Assembly (NCBI RefSeq): GCF_016802725.1
Contig: NC_052666.1
Location: 9,790,375-9,854,374 of the forward strand
DNA from: Solenopsis invicta
Taxonomy: Eukaryota; Arthropoda; Insecta; Hymenoptera; Formicidae
DNA: 64,000 bases
Direction: 5' to 3'
This document shows positions 44,716-55,136 of this stretch, one piece after another (the stretch's first letter is position 1; each line of letters opens with the position of its first letter). A program made the translations under genes and the position numbers. The notes below the pieces were generated by a model. It saw only the letters and a list, made by a program, of their open reading frames with translations. It ran no database searches and had not been told where the DNA came from.

Positions 44716-46625
44716 GGAACCGTCATGAATAAAAAGTTGCCTCATAGACAAATGGTATAGAAAGTAAAAGGTGGAAAAGTACAGAAAGTAAAGGTAGAAC
44801 GTTCCATTTACCATTACCTTTACAAAAAACTACGGACAAAATATGTTTGAATACTGATCCAATAAATAAAAATTTTGAAATATACATTTTAATCAGAGGT
44901 ATTCCGACAAAATCCAAAGTTATTTGGGAAGAAATGGTCAATGTTAAAAAAGTATTCGATGCTTTAACGTGGTTAAAACGTTACAATCCTCTGTACAAGC
45001 ACATTATACTGCCAGATACTTATGAAGGATTATGTTCAGAAAAAGATATAGAATTGTTTGAAATAAAAGAGACGGAAGATGATAGTGAATCTTTTTTGGA
45101 TAGCGATAATATATTAAATCCAAAAATTGAAACACAAAAAGCAGAAAATAATGCGGAAGTTACTTGTAAATAATCAGGGTAAAACAATGTTAAGATTACT
45201 GATAACAATGATGGTTATTACGAGCAGTATACTATTCATCCTTTATATGAAAAGAAATCGTGTGAAAGTGCTGCTGCGTTATATCAAATGTTAAAAATTG
45301 AAGATTCATCCTTGGACAATCGTGAAAAATCTTTAGATCTGTTGTGTTTCCCAGATTTATATCCTTTTGATGTTAATGGACAACATGAAACTAGACAGAT
45401 TAAACTTCATGATTACGAATATATTAAATGTCGTTTGACATCTAAAGACCCTCGATTCAGATTAAATCCACAGTACTTATTTCATTTATTAAATAAAGCA
45501 AATAATCGTCAATTAAGTCGTGGTATTTACCATAAACTTAATGTAACTAATTTACGAGATCGGTATACGGCTGTGCAATATTTAGAAGCAATGCATAAAG
45601 AATTATTAGAATCTAACTTGAGCACGATATTCTCCACTCTGAGAAATACGGAACAGTACTGGCGTAAACCACAAAGTGATTTATATTGTATGACACAATA
45701 TTACAGACCAGCGACATGGTTTGTAACATTGAGTCCTAGCGAGTGGGAGTGAGATGATTTAGGTGAATATATTCGTGAAGTAAATTTATGGCATAATGAT
45801 TCGTCTTGTATCAGCGTTCTCGTTACTAGAGATCCTGTGTCAACATCGAGATTTCTCGATAATAAATTTCGGGCGATGCTTGATTTTATTTGTTCCAAAG
45901 ATCATCCGATCGGAGAATTTACACATTACTTTTGGCGGCGAGAATATCAAGGCAGAGGCATCCAACACTTTCATCTGTTAATTTGGATAAAAGATGCTCC
46001 AATTATTGATAAATCATCTGTTGAAGATGTTGCTAAATTTATTTTGCAACATATAAGTTGTAAAATGCCAGATAAAAGTATTTCTCCAACGTTGTATAAA
46101 CGAATTAATGCGTATCAATTACACAAACATAACGATTATTGTCTTCATTCTAAGAAAACGGGGTGTAAAGTTATTTGTGTATGTCGTTTTGGTTTTCCTC
46201 GTGTTATTACGGAATCGTTAATCATCAAAGACGTTGTAAGTTCGATAGCAGGTAGAAAAAAATTAAAGCATAGAAGTAGGCTTTATGATCTTCCTCGAAC
46301 AGATAATGAAGTTAATGTAAATGATTATAATCCTGTTCTTCTTACTGCGTGAGAAGGAAATATGGATATACAATTTGTTGGTGAAGACTCAACGTTGCTT
46401 ACTTGGTACGTTACTAATTGTAAGTATGTAAGTAAATCAGGAAAGTGTGAATTATCTGAAAATATCCTTGAGAGTACAGATCGGAAAAATAAATCAGTGG
46501 CGAGTTGTCTCTGGAACGTTGGTTCACGATTCTTAAATCATAGGGAATGTGGAGCTCTTGAAGCTGCCGATACATTGCTAGGCATTCCTTTATGTGGAAC
46601 TGATCCAAAAACGATTATTAAATAG
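44716..46625 (+). pseudogene. Helitron N-domain and HUH Rep endonuclease
   Basis: RGIPTKSKVIWEEM near 44897 and SLDLLCFPDLYPFDVNG near 45330 lead into the Helitron-like N domain (SDLYCMTQYYRPATWFVTLSPSEWE). Rep follows with GRGIQHFHLLIWI, where HFH is the metal-binding HUH motif, then KHNDYCLH and CRFGFPR, the tyrosine region TWYVTNCKYVSKS near 46404, and the downstream FLNHRECGALEAADTLLG. TGA near 45750 (tryptophan expected) and 46350, among other lesions, kill it. HUH Reps nick single strands for rolling-circle transposition. Confidence 0.85.
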
Positions 46626-48797
46626 CTAGATGTTAGTCAAATACGATACCGAAAAGTCAAAAGTTGTAAGGAAGTTGAAACTCTTGATGGAGAGTCAAAA
46701 GACATATTTTGTCCATCTATAATAAACAATCATTATCCAAATAGACCGAAGGAATTTGAATCCATGTCCTTATATGAATTTGCACAATGGTATGATATTA
46801 CGAAAATCAAACCAAAAAGTAAAAATATTGTATTTTACAACTTAAATAATGTTTATTATCTTAAACAACGACAGCGTGCATATTTTATTAATCATTATAA
46901 ATATGATGTCAATACTAGGTCGGAAGATTATTTCTTTGCATTACTTCTTATGTTTCAACTATGGCGGAAAATAGAAGAGCTTAAAAATGGTTCTGACACT
47001 TATGCGGAATCATTCCACACTGTAAAATTACATCTCTCCGAGGCATTGCAGTATCAGGAAAAAATGGAGGAATTGCGAAAAGCATTCGAAACTGCGAAGG
47101 AATTAGTTCAACAACAATTAGACGAAAAGCAACAGCATGTGTCTCAGGATGATCCTGATAACCTGATAGGTGTTCAAAATGTTCAAGCTGGTGAGCAATG
47201 CAAGATTTTAAAGATCTTGGTAATAAATGTAACGAAGAAGTCGATATGTCTCAAATGATTTTAAAACTGAATGTAGATCAAAAAAGAGTATTTGAGTCAC
47301 TAGTACAGTAATGTCAAATGAAAAATTGTTACTACGATTATACGTTAGTGGAGAAGGAGGTAAAAGTTTCTTAATTAAAAGTATTAAATGTTGGATAAAA
47401 CAAAATCTCAACAAGGATACTGCTATAGCGGCACCTACCGGTATAGCAGCGTTTAATATAGATGGTTTGACAGTACATAGATTGCTTCAATTATCCGTTG
47501 AACATGGTTATACTCCTAAGTATAAACAATTAGCTGATCATGTATTGAAAGTTTTACGAGCAGATCTTAAAGGTGTCGTTCTTTTTATAATTGATGAAGT
47601 ATCAATGATATCTAATTTGACTTTGTTGTATATACATCTACGATTATGTGAAATATTCAATACTACTGATTGTGATGATGGCTGGTTTGGTCAAAAGCAT
47701 ATTCTTTTATTTGGAGATTTGCTTCAATTACCTCCTGTATACAAAGAACTTGCCTTTGTCAAATTATCGAATGAAAAAATTCAAAAGTTTCTTGGTTCCT
47801 TAAATGCTGTTAATTTATGGACTACTTTATTTGAGTATGATGAATTAACGATCAATATGCGTCAACAAGGAGACGTATCTTATTGTAAATTACTCTCGAG
47901 AATTCGTATTGGTTTATCGACAAAATCTGATTGTAACACTCTTGAAAAAAGAAAATTATCTTTTAAAGGTGAATCTTTCGAAGCAAAATTAAACGAAATA
48001 TGTGATTTTATTGAAAGTTTGCCTTTTGATACCGTTTGTTTATTACTTACTTGTCATATGTGTGACGTTCTTAACACTGCGATGTTCAGTCGTATTGCTT
48101 CAAAAAAAATATTATTAATTGCTGAAGATGAGATTGACTGTATTCCATATATAAAGAAAAAAGTTAAAAAGGTATTGTCAAATAATGATGATGATAATAG
48201 TAGAACAGCTGGCCTTTCCAAACAAGTTTCAATTAAAATTGGAGCAAAAGTAATGATAAGATGCAATATCGATGCTAGTTTTGGCCTTGTAATTGGCACA
48301 ATTGCTACAGTTATTTCAGTTGTACAGGATACTTCGACTGATTATAGTGAAAAGGTCAAACTTCTTTTACCGTCTAGTTCGGAATATTTAATTGAAAGAG
48401 TGAAGGTCAAGTTTCAAGTCATGGATGGAGCATATATTATGATCAACAATTTCCATTATCTTTGAGTTATGGTATCACCATTCATAAAAGTCAAGGTTTA
48501 AGTTTACAAAATGCCATTATGGACATGGGTAACTCGATATTTAGTTGCGGTCAGACTTATGTTGCTTTATCCTGAGTAACGTCTTTAGATGGATTGCATT
48601 TGATTAATTATGACCCTTCGTTTGTAGTAGCCAGTGAAGAAGCGATTATCGAATATAATCGTTTAAAAAAGTTACATAAACCAGAAGCACAAATTATTAA
48701 TGTATCAAAAGAACGTTACCGTAAAGTTAAAGATGTGCCATGGACATTAGGGAAAACAATTATTTCTGTTCAACAATCAGCTCAAGAACAAGTTTAA
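46626..48797 (+). pseudogene. Pif1-family helicase of the Helitron
   Basis: After a spacer with FESMSLYEFAQWYDI comes a frame with GEGGKSFLI (Walker A, near 47350), APTGIAAFNIDGLTVHRLLQL, IIDEVSMIS (Walker B, near 47590), LFGDLLQLPPV and INMRQQGD. A frameshift near 48440 leads to SYGITIHKSQGLSLQNAIMD and TYVALS followed by TGA 48574-48576 where arginine (SRVTS) is expected. This SF1 helicase unwinds the displaced strand. Confidence 0.87.
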
Positions 48798-49622
48798 CAG
48801 AGTTTTGGAAATTGGATTATACATGGTTTCCAAAATACTGACAAAATTTCGTGTTATGCGAATGCTCCGTTGCAATGTACATTCCATTTAAATATTATTA
48901 GAAAACAATTGTTTAATTTTGATAATTTGAATATTTTAAGTACATTAGCGCATCGATATAAAAGCGAAACGCGCAATTTGAATACCTGTACAATACGAAA
49001 AGATTTAGGAGAGTACTTTTTGACTGATACTAAACGAGATGCGTTTGATTTTCTTAACGCTCTTTGTACAAAATATGATTATATAAAAAATTTGGTAGAG
49101 CATCAAGTTACTTCTACTAGTCGATTTAAAATATGTAGTTACATAAATGTTAATACTTATAATCAGGTAATCCTTTCAATTCCTATTAGCAATGTAAAGA
49201 AAAAAAGTATTAATCTTAATGATTTACTGAATATTTCATTTTTACGTTTGTTTGACTCTGAGAAATCGTGTAAAAGTTGTGGAGCAAATATGTCAATTAA
49301 AATATAATAACATGGACAAAACAGATACTTATTATCCGTTTAATTTTATTTTTATAACAAAACGGTGTATTAGAGAAGGTATCACAAAAATTGAATTTAA
49401 CTGCTGTTCCGACAAGTCAAATATTAATATCTGGTCAAGAGTATAAAGTTATGAATGCTGTATTTCATCACGGTTCATGTATCCAAAACGGTCACTTTAC
49501 AAGTATGTGTAGAGTAGGATCATCTGGTAAATGGTGAAAGTGATGATATGCAAGTTACAAAAAAGCAATGGCCTAGGGGTGCTAAAGATATTTATATATT
49601 ATTTTTTAGAAAAAATCGGTAA
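48798..49622 (+). pseudogene. ubiquitin-specific protease (C19) domain fused to the Helitron
   Basis: In frame with the helicase tail after one TAA (48796-48798) comes a USP-type domain: the Cys box GFQNTDKISCYANAPLQC (catalytic cysteine near 48853), RDAFDFLNALC in the QQDAxEFL position, CKSCGANMS of the zinc finger near 49266, then in other frames AVFHHGSCIQNGHFTSMC with the His box (near 49493), and the end WPRGAKDIYILFFRKNR at 49619. The key Cys and His are kept although the frame is broken at least twice. A deubiquitinase at this place is not part of the Helitron layout I know best. Confidence 0.75.
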
Positions 49623-49879
49623 TAAATAAACTAAATATGAAAATTTATTAAAACATCAACTTTAATAGTAAAGTGGAAGGCAAATCTTGTAATGTTGTCA
49701 GCAATCGAGGATCATTTCATTCACAGTACCCATCATTCATTCATCATCTTCACCAATGTACAAACATATCTGAAATATTTATATTAATAAACAAATACAA
49801 TTACAAATTTTTATATCATCGTCATTACTTCTTCACAATCTTGCAAAATTATAACAGAAAAATTTTTCCATGATAACCT

Positions 49880-50670
49880 ATGTGGTAATTTTACTTTTAA
49901 CTTTAATTTTACAAAACAAAAGTAACTACATTGTATTTTGTATTCTCATCTCAGAAAAATTTTCCTATTCCAATCCAAGTGGTATGTATCTTCATAATCT
50001 TGTAAAGTTAAAATCATGTATTTTATTACAAACAAAATAAATATTGCTTAACACTACAAAACGCGCGACATCAGTACAAAATTACTTTTTCATAAAAAGG
50101 TAAAAAAAACGTGTCATTTCATATGTATGCGCGCACCTTATCTTTAATTTTTCTTAAAAACCCAAGTGGTACTATTTTTGTATTTTAACAGAAAAATTTT
50201 TCCATGCTAACCCATGTGGTAATTTTACCTTTAACTTTAATTCTACAAAACAAAAGTAGAACTACATTGTACTTTGTATTTTCATTAAAAAATTTTCCTA
50301 TTCCAACCCAAGTGGTATGTATATTTTTTAAAAACCCAAGTGATAGTTGAAATAACTATACTACTTTTAAGAAATAAAATCAAAGTGGTAGTTCTTTATA
50401 TTTTTTTTAAATAAACTTACTCCAACCTAATGGTATGTATTTCAAAAAAATTTTTTAATTGTGTTATTTAATTCAAGTGATACATATTTCCACAAAATTT
50501 GTGAAATCTTTAAATTGCGCCAATTACAAAAAGCATATATTATTTTGAAATAACTGTTGTATAATTAATGTCATTGAAAAAACTAATTTTAATAACTCGA
50601 GTGATAGCATCTTTAATTCTCATTGAAAAATTTTATTCCAACCCAAGTGGTATTTCCTTAAATAAATAAT
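49880..50670. repeat. CCAAGTGGTA repeat tract
   Basis: About eleven loose copies of AACCCAAGTGGTAT(G) at irregular 25-130 bp spacing, separated by AT-rich DNA. Helentrons and their DINE/HINE relatives often carry short repeats toward one end; the same motif occurs at 31427-31690. 49623-49879 is AT-rich with nothing recognised. Confidence 0.7.
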
Positions 50671-50684
50671 ATCTTAAAATTGTA

Positions 50685-51245
50685 CGAGGTATGTTCGGAA
50701 AGTAAGGTTACGACAAATATTACAAATCGAAAAATGTGAATTTATTTATGAAACTTACATGGAATGTTACGTAGGCATACAACTATTTTTCAACATAGTT
50801 ACCATTCAGTTCCTTATATTTAGAAAGCCGCGGGATCAATTTTTTTATGCCCTTGTTGCACTCGTTTCCCGCCAACTTCCTCTACCATTCCTAGAGCGCG
50901 TCTTTTACTTCCAAATCGGAAAATTGTTTTCCACTAAGATGCTCCTTTAGACGAGTGAAAAAGAAGAAATCAGAAAGTGCAAGGTCCGGGCTATGGGATG
51001 GATGGTTTAAAACATCTCAACCAAAAGAGTTTGGTCTACGAATGGTAGAGGAAGTTGGCGGAAAACGAGTGCAACGAGTGCATAAAAAAATTGATCCCGC
51101 GGCTCTCTAAATGTAAGGAACTGAATGGTGACTATGTTGAAAAATAGTTATATTCCTACGTAACATTCCATGTAAGTTTCATGAATAAATTCACATTTTT
51201 CGATTTGTAATATTTGTCGTAACCTTACTTTTCGAACATACCTCG
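50685..51245. mobile_element. palindromic mariner-derived MITE
   Basis: 561 bp with ends CGAGGTATGTTCGGAAAGTA and TA on both sides (50683-50684, 51246-51247). Arms of about 190 bp are nearly perfect inverses. On the minus strand the centre codes a piece of mariner C-terminus (HSPDLALSDFFFF). So it is a fold-back made from a mariner 3' end. Confidence 0.85.
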
Positions 51246-51247
51246 TA

Positions 51248-51987
51248 TAATCTAATGTTCAGTGGGAAACACTTAAATTTCGAGCACTGGATTTTTAAAG
51301 ATTTATTTTATTTATTATTGTACAAATCACAAATGTTATAATTTGTATTAATTTATTCGTGTATTCACATCATACCGTGGCAACGTCTAAGGAAGATGTG
51401 CGTATCCACCGCGACGACGCCTAGAGGCAGCGCAGCGGCCCTGAGTTCGTAAGGACGTCGCCTAGGAGTCACTAGCCTGTGTCGTGGATTCGTCGAAGGG
51501 ATAATGTTCTTCTGCTTATTGTCACTCGCGCATACGTTACAACAAGCGCGTATTTTATTGTGGGTTATAATAATTTTGCGCTATAAAGCCATGGAGCGAT
51601 GCGATCGCGTTTAACACTCTTGAATCGAAAGAAGGCTCAAAGAATTAATGGTTTTACTGAAATAAAGAATTCACACACGTATTATGTCTGCTCTTGTTCG
51701 GTGGTCGAGAGCGTAGTGAGGCCGAGACGCGCATTCAGGACAAAAAACACCGAACAAATTGCACTTTTTTAATAAACAAGCGTGCGCATGGTAACGCGGA
51801 ATTCCGATACATAAATACGCTTAGTAACAGGAAATCTCAAAGTGCCAAATATCTCAAATTGCCCGAGAATTTTCTTTTATCTAAATTCACCCGGCATCAC
51901 TCGTCAGTCGTCCGTTCTCCGCAACATACATGTATGTTTGTGTGAATGTATATTTTCATTTACAATTGTAACGTACGCATTTATATG

Positions 51988-52035
<48 letters not shown>

Positions 52036-52087
52036 AGCGTGCGTGAGTGTCGTGCATGACATTTTATAATATGTCACGTACGTAACA
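51248..52087 (-). repeat. BEL/Pao 3' LTR region (inner edge at 52087)
   Basis: On the minus strand TGTTACGTACGTGACATA begins right after the purine-rich AACGGGGGGAGTA (52088-52100), as a 3' LTR after its polypurine tract. The outer LTR end is not resolved, so the left limit is nominal. A (GTGC)n microsatellite runs about 51987-52033. GC-rich 51380-51500 shows no gene. Confidence 0.5.
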
Positions 52088-52272
52088 TACTCCCCCCGTT
52101 GAGAGGAAATATCGATCAATATTATATACTCCCATGTACATATACGCTATACATTTATATATTACATGTATATGCGTATGTAATGTATCATGTGATATGA
52201 ATGGATATATATTTACATCTAATAATGTATGTGAATATTTTAGTGTTCAATATCTTATACTGTACCACTTGC

Positions 52273-52456
52273 TTAATCGGTTTCCAGAGACAGCAGACAT
52301 AATGGTTCTACAGCTTTCTTTATTTCCCCTGAAGATGTTTTTATAGTTGCGACTCGTATAATTCCATCTTCTCCAGGGTGTACGTGTGTGACTCTGCCTA
52401 ACGTCCATTGAGTGCATGGAATATTTCTGTTTTTGATAAGTATGACAAAACCGATG
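52273..52456 (-). pseudogene. BEL/Pao pol C-terminal domain
   Basis: NIGFVILIKNRNIP and WTLGRVTHVHPGEDGIIRV match the domain after the BEL integrase core (DUF5641-like). Stop at 52273-52275. The open frame continuing to 52719 is only Kolobok DNA read through. Confidence 0.85.
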
Positions 52457-52460
52457 TTAA

Positions 52461-54060
52461 GGGCTTTAGACAGGGTAAAAGTTTGAAAAAATCGATTTTT
52501 CAGTTTTGGTATATTTTGAAAGATATATGTCTCGAGAATATGTATATCAAGTTTCAAAGCGAAATTCTGAAAGGTGACGAAGATACAGCAATTTTTTTGA
52601 AGCAGCGTTTGTGTCTGAACGGAGCGCACGGTGCGACGAGCGCGCAGATATAAAATCGTAAAATCGTACAGCAGCTTCCGTATAATGTACAGAAAAAAGA
52701 GTGTATAAATCATGTACAAAAGAGGATGGGAACCAGATTGCGAAATCGCAAAAAAAATGAGAAGGGCCTCGATGGTAAAGGCAAACTGACCGACAATTTA
52801 ATAAAAGATCTCACGCTGTATTACGGTCTTGCAATAAGGCGCAACAGTGATTCCCTTCAAAACATGAAGAAAGATATCTGGGCCAATTTCTTCCACAAGT
52901 GCTCTACGGACGAAAAACCACAACATGATAATTGCCCGACAGGAAAAGACTCATGATGCAAGTGGCAAAAAGCTTATGCGCTTGGCAATATCAATAATTT
53001 TAAACACGAACCTGCGATGCCAGAAGCTGTGTCCCAGGCAATCAAACCGATATATGAAGACCTCACTCGGGACGATCTTTTAGAGCGCTGCTTAGGTGCA
53101 TTCAATCAAAATAATAATGAAAGTATTAATCAAATTATTTGGAAAATTGCACCTAAGTCAGCTTTTAGTGGCACCTCTATCGTTCAAATTGCCGCCAATG
53201 TCGCTACAATAATGTTTAACGATGGTCATGTAGCGCTCCTAGATGTATTGGAGCTTCTGAACATCGAAATTGGCCAAATATTATACGATTATTGCCACCA
53301 CACGGACGAAGAACGCATCCGTATCGCTGAGCGCCAAGCCTATGAAAATACGCGCGAAGGTCGCTTATGCGTTACAACTTCTGCTGGCGTGAACACAGCA
53401 AATTTGGATGTAGAAGAGCTGTTATATGGCGCAGGGATAAGAGAGCCGAATAAGAGTAAGTAATTTTAATTCTTAATTTAATATGTAATTTACGTATAGT
53501 AATCTGAAAGTAAAACTTTAAACGCGTTTTTCTCGAAACCACTTTTTTCAACCTGGTTGACAGTAAATAAAAAAATCTATTCAACGTATCAACTTGGAGT
53601 AAATTGCATTTTATTCAGAAAACCTATCTCTATCGTCTATCGTAGCCGTTTTTTGATTAATAAAAATTTCGTAATTTTATTAACATTTTTTGCAACAAAA
53701 AAAAGATCGAATTTTTAAAAAAATTTTCAAATGCCTGCCATTTTGTTTTTTTCTGCAATATCGCAATTTCCCTACGTACGACTATAGCTATACTTATTAT
53801 CTTTCATAATCTTTTTCATTTTTTTGTTTCAGACAACGCATATGGTCGATTTGCTGTCAACGCGGTAAAAAGAGCTACTTAAGATTGCCTCTTGTATAGC
53901 AGCCTTAACTATAGTAAACGAGGCCAAAAAAATTTTTTTATATACTCAAACATTGATACAATAAAGTACTTATAAAAAAAATTACTTGACTTTATTATAT
54001 ATTTAAAAAAAAATTCCCAAAAATCGGTTTTTTTTTAGACCGTCACCCTGTCTAAAGCCC
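52461..54060 (+). mobile_element. Kolobok-type element with TTAA duplication
   Basis: 1600 bp, inverted ends GGGCTTTAGACAGGGT, flanked by TTAA (52457-52460, 54061-54064). Encodes only the C-terminal part of a transposase, so it is a non-autonomous derivative. Confidence 0.88.
52726..53885 (+). pseudogene. Kolobok (mutator-like) transposase C-terminal part
   Basis: Reads KGKLTDNLIKDLTLYYGLAI, KCSTDEKPQHDNCP, then a TGA at 52954-52956 where tryptophan is expected, AIKPIYEDLTRDDLLERCL and NNNESINQIIWK, a signature of Kolobok-like transposases in insect genomes. An intron (about 53457-53833, GTAAGT..TTTCAG) joins in frame to a short last exon ending at TAA near 53880. The N-terminal half with the first catalytic residues is missing. 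Confidence 0.75.
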
Positions 54061-54098
54061 TTAAACTTTGATTTTTCTTTTTTCCATTTATTTCGAGT

Positions 54099-55124
54099 TT
54101 AAAGTTCATTTAAGTATTCCAAACTCCATCTTGCCCAGAAGTCTTGTCGGACTTTTGATATATGTTTCCAGATGGATAAACAATTTTCTGGAACACTTAA
54201 TAAATCGCTTTCCGGCAAAGAAGTAATAGGTTGGCCAATTAGGTAATGAGCGGGGGATAATACGAGTAAGTCGTTTGGATCTGCCGATATCGACGTGATT
54301 GGTCTAGAATTTAATATGCCCTCGACTTTGGTTGTGAACGTTTCTAATTCTTCATACGTAAAAAGAGAGTCACCTATCACGCGTTTGAAGTGGTGTTTAA
54401 ATGACTGTACGGTTGATTCCCACATTCCACGAAAATGGGGAGCGAGTGGCGGTATAAAATGCCACTTAATACGGTGTTGATTTGCAAATTGGTTTACAAG
54501 TGTTTTATGTTCTTCCGAGTTTATTAACGCATATATTTCCTTTAATTTGTTATTTGTACCTACAAAGTTAGTACCGTTGTCTGAGTAAATATGTTCGGGA
54601 ATACCGCATCTGGCGTTAAATCGGCGTAAAGCCGCAAGAAAACCGTCCGATGTTAAATTACTTACGATTTTGAGATGTACGGCTTTTATAGCCATACAAA
54701 TAAATACGCATACGTATACTTTGATTTTATTTTGATTGCGAAATTTTCGTTCCTTGATAAAAAATGGACCACAGAAATCCACACCGGTATGAGCAAAGGG
54801 TGTTGTCGCACGCACCCGAGCAGTCAGGAGATTGCCTAATTTATATTTAATTGCATCGGCATTGAATCGGGAGCACCGTGTGCATGTGCGAACAATCCTT
54901 CTCACTTGATTCCGGCCAGATATCCAAAAACATTGTCTCAATGTATACAAGGTTGTTTGAATACCTGTATGATGATGTTTCTCATAAATTTTGCGAATTA
55001 TGTTATCTGTTATACGATGGCGATTCGGGAAAAAAATTGGGTGTTTCTGCGCAAATGAGAGATTAGATCGTTGGATTCGTCCACCGACACGAATAAGTCC
55101 GATTTCATCAAGGAACGGGCTTAC
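54099..55124 (-). pseudogene. BEL/Pao integrase
   Basis: The HHCC zinc region (KHHHTGIQTTLYTLRQCFW to CTRCSRF) is followed by the core: HTGVDFCGPFF, YSDNGTNFVGTNN and the glutamate in FRGMWESTVQSFK, giving D,D,E. Ends near WARWSLEYLNEL, then TAA 54099-54101 in place of the glutamine expected. Frame changes lie near 54950. The LINE insertion at 55137 cuts the N-terminal side. Confidence 0.88.
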
Positions 55125-55136
55125 ATTTGCGAATCT

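Larger units (their letters stand above)
41340..50680 (+). mobile_element. Helitron2-like element, decayed
   Basis: Plus-strand genes in order: Ulp1 x2, basic repeats, DUF6570-like, Rep, Pif1 helicase, USP, then a repeat tract. HUH Rep plus Pif1 helicase defines Helitrons. Added cysteine protease domains fit the Helitron2/Helentron branch, where OTU or Ulp1 domains are known. I cannot fix the termini, so the bounds are approximate. Many stops and frameshifts. Confidence 0.75.

Noticed and set aside
51987..52033. (GTGC)n run as a regulatory element
   Set aside because: Simple microsatellite with no further signal.
52457..52719. N-terminal extension of the BEL C-terminal ORF
   Set aside because: This part is the Kolobok element read on the other strand; BEL homology starts exactly at the TTAA.
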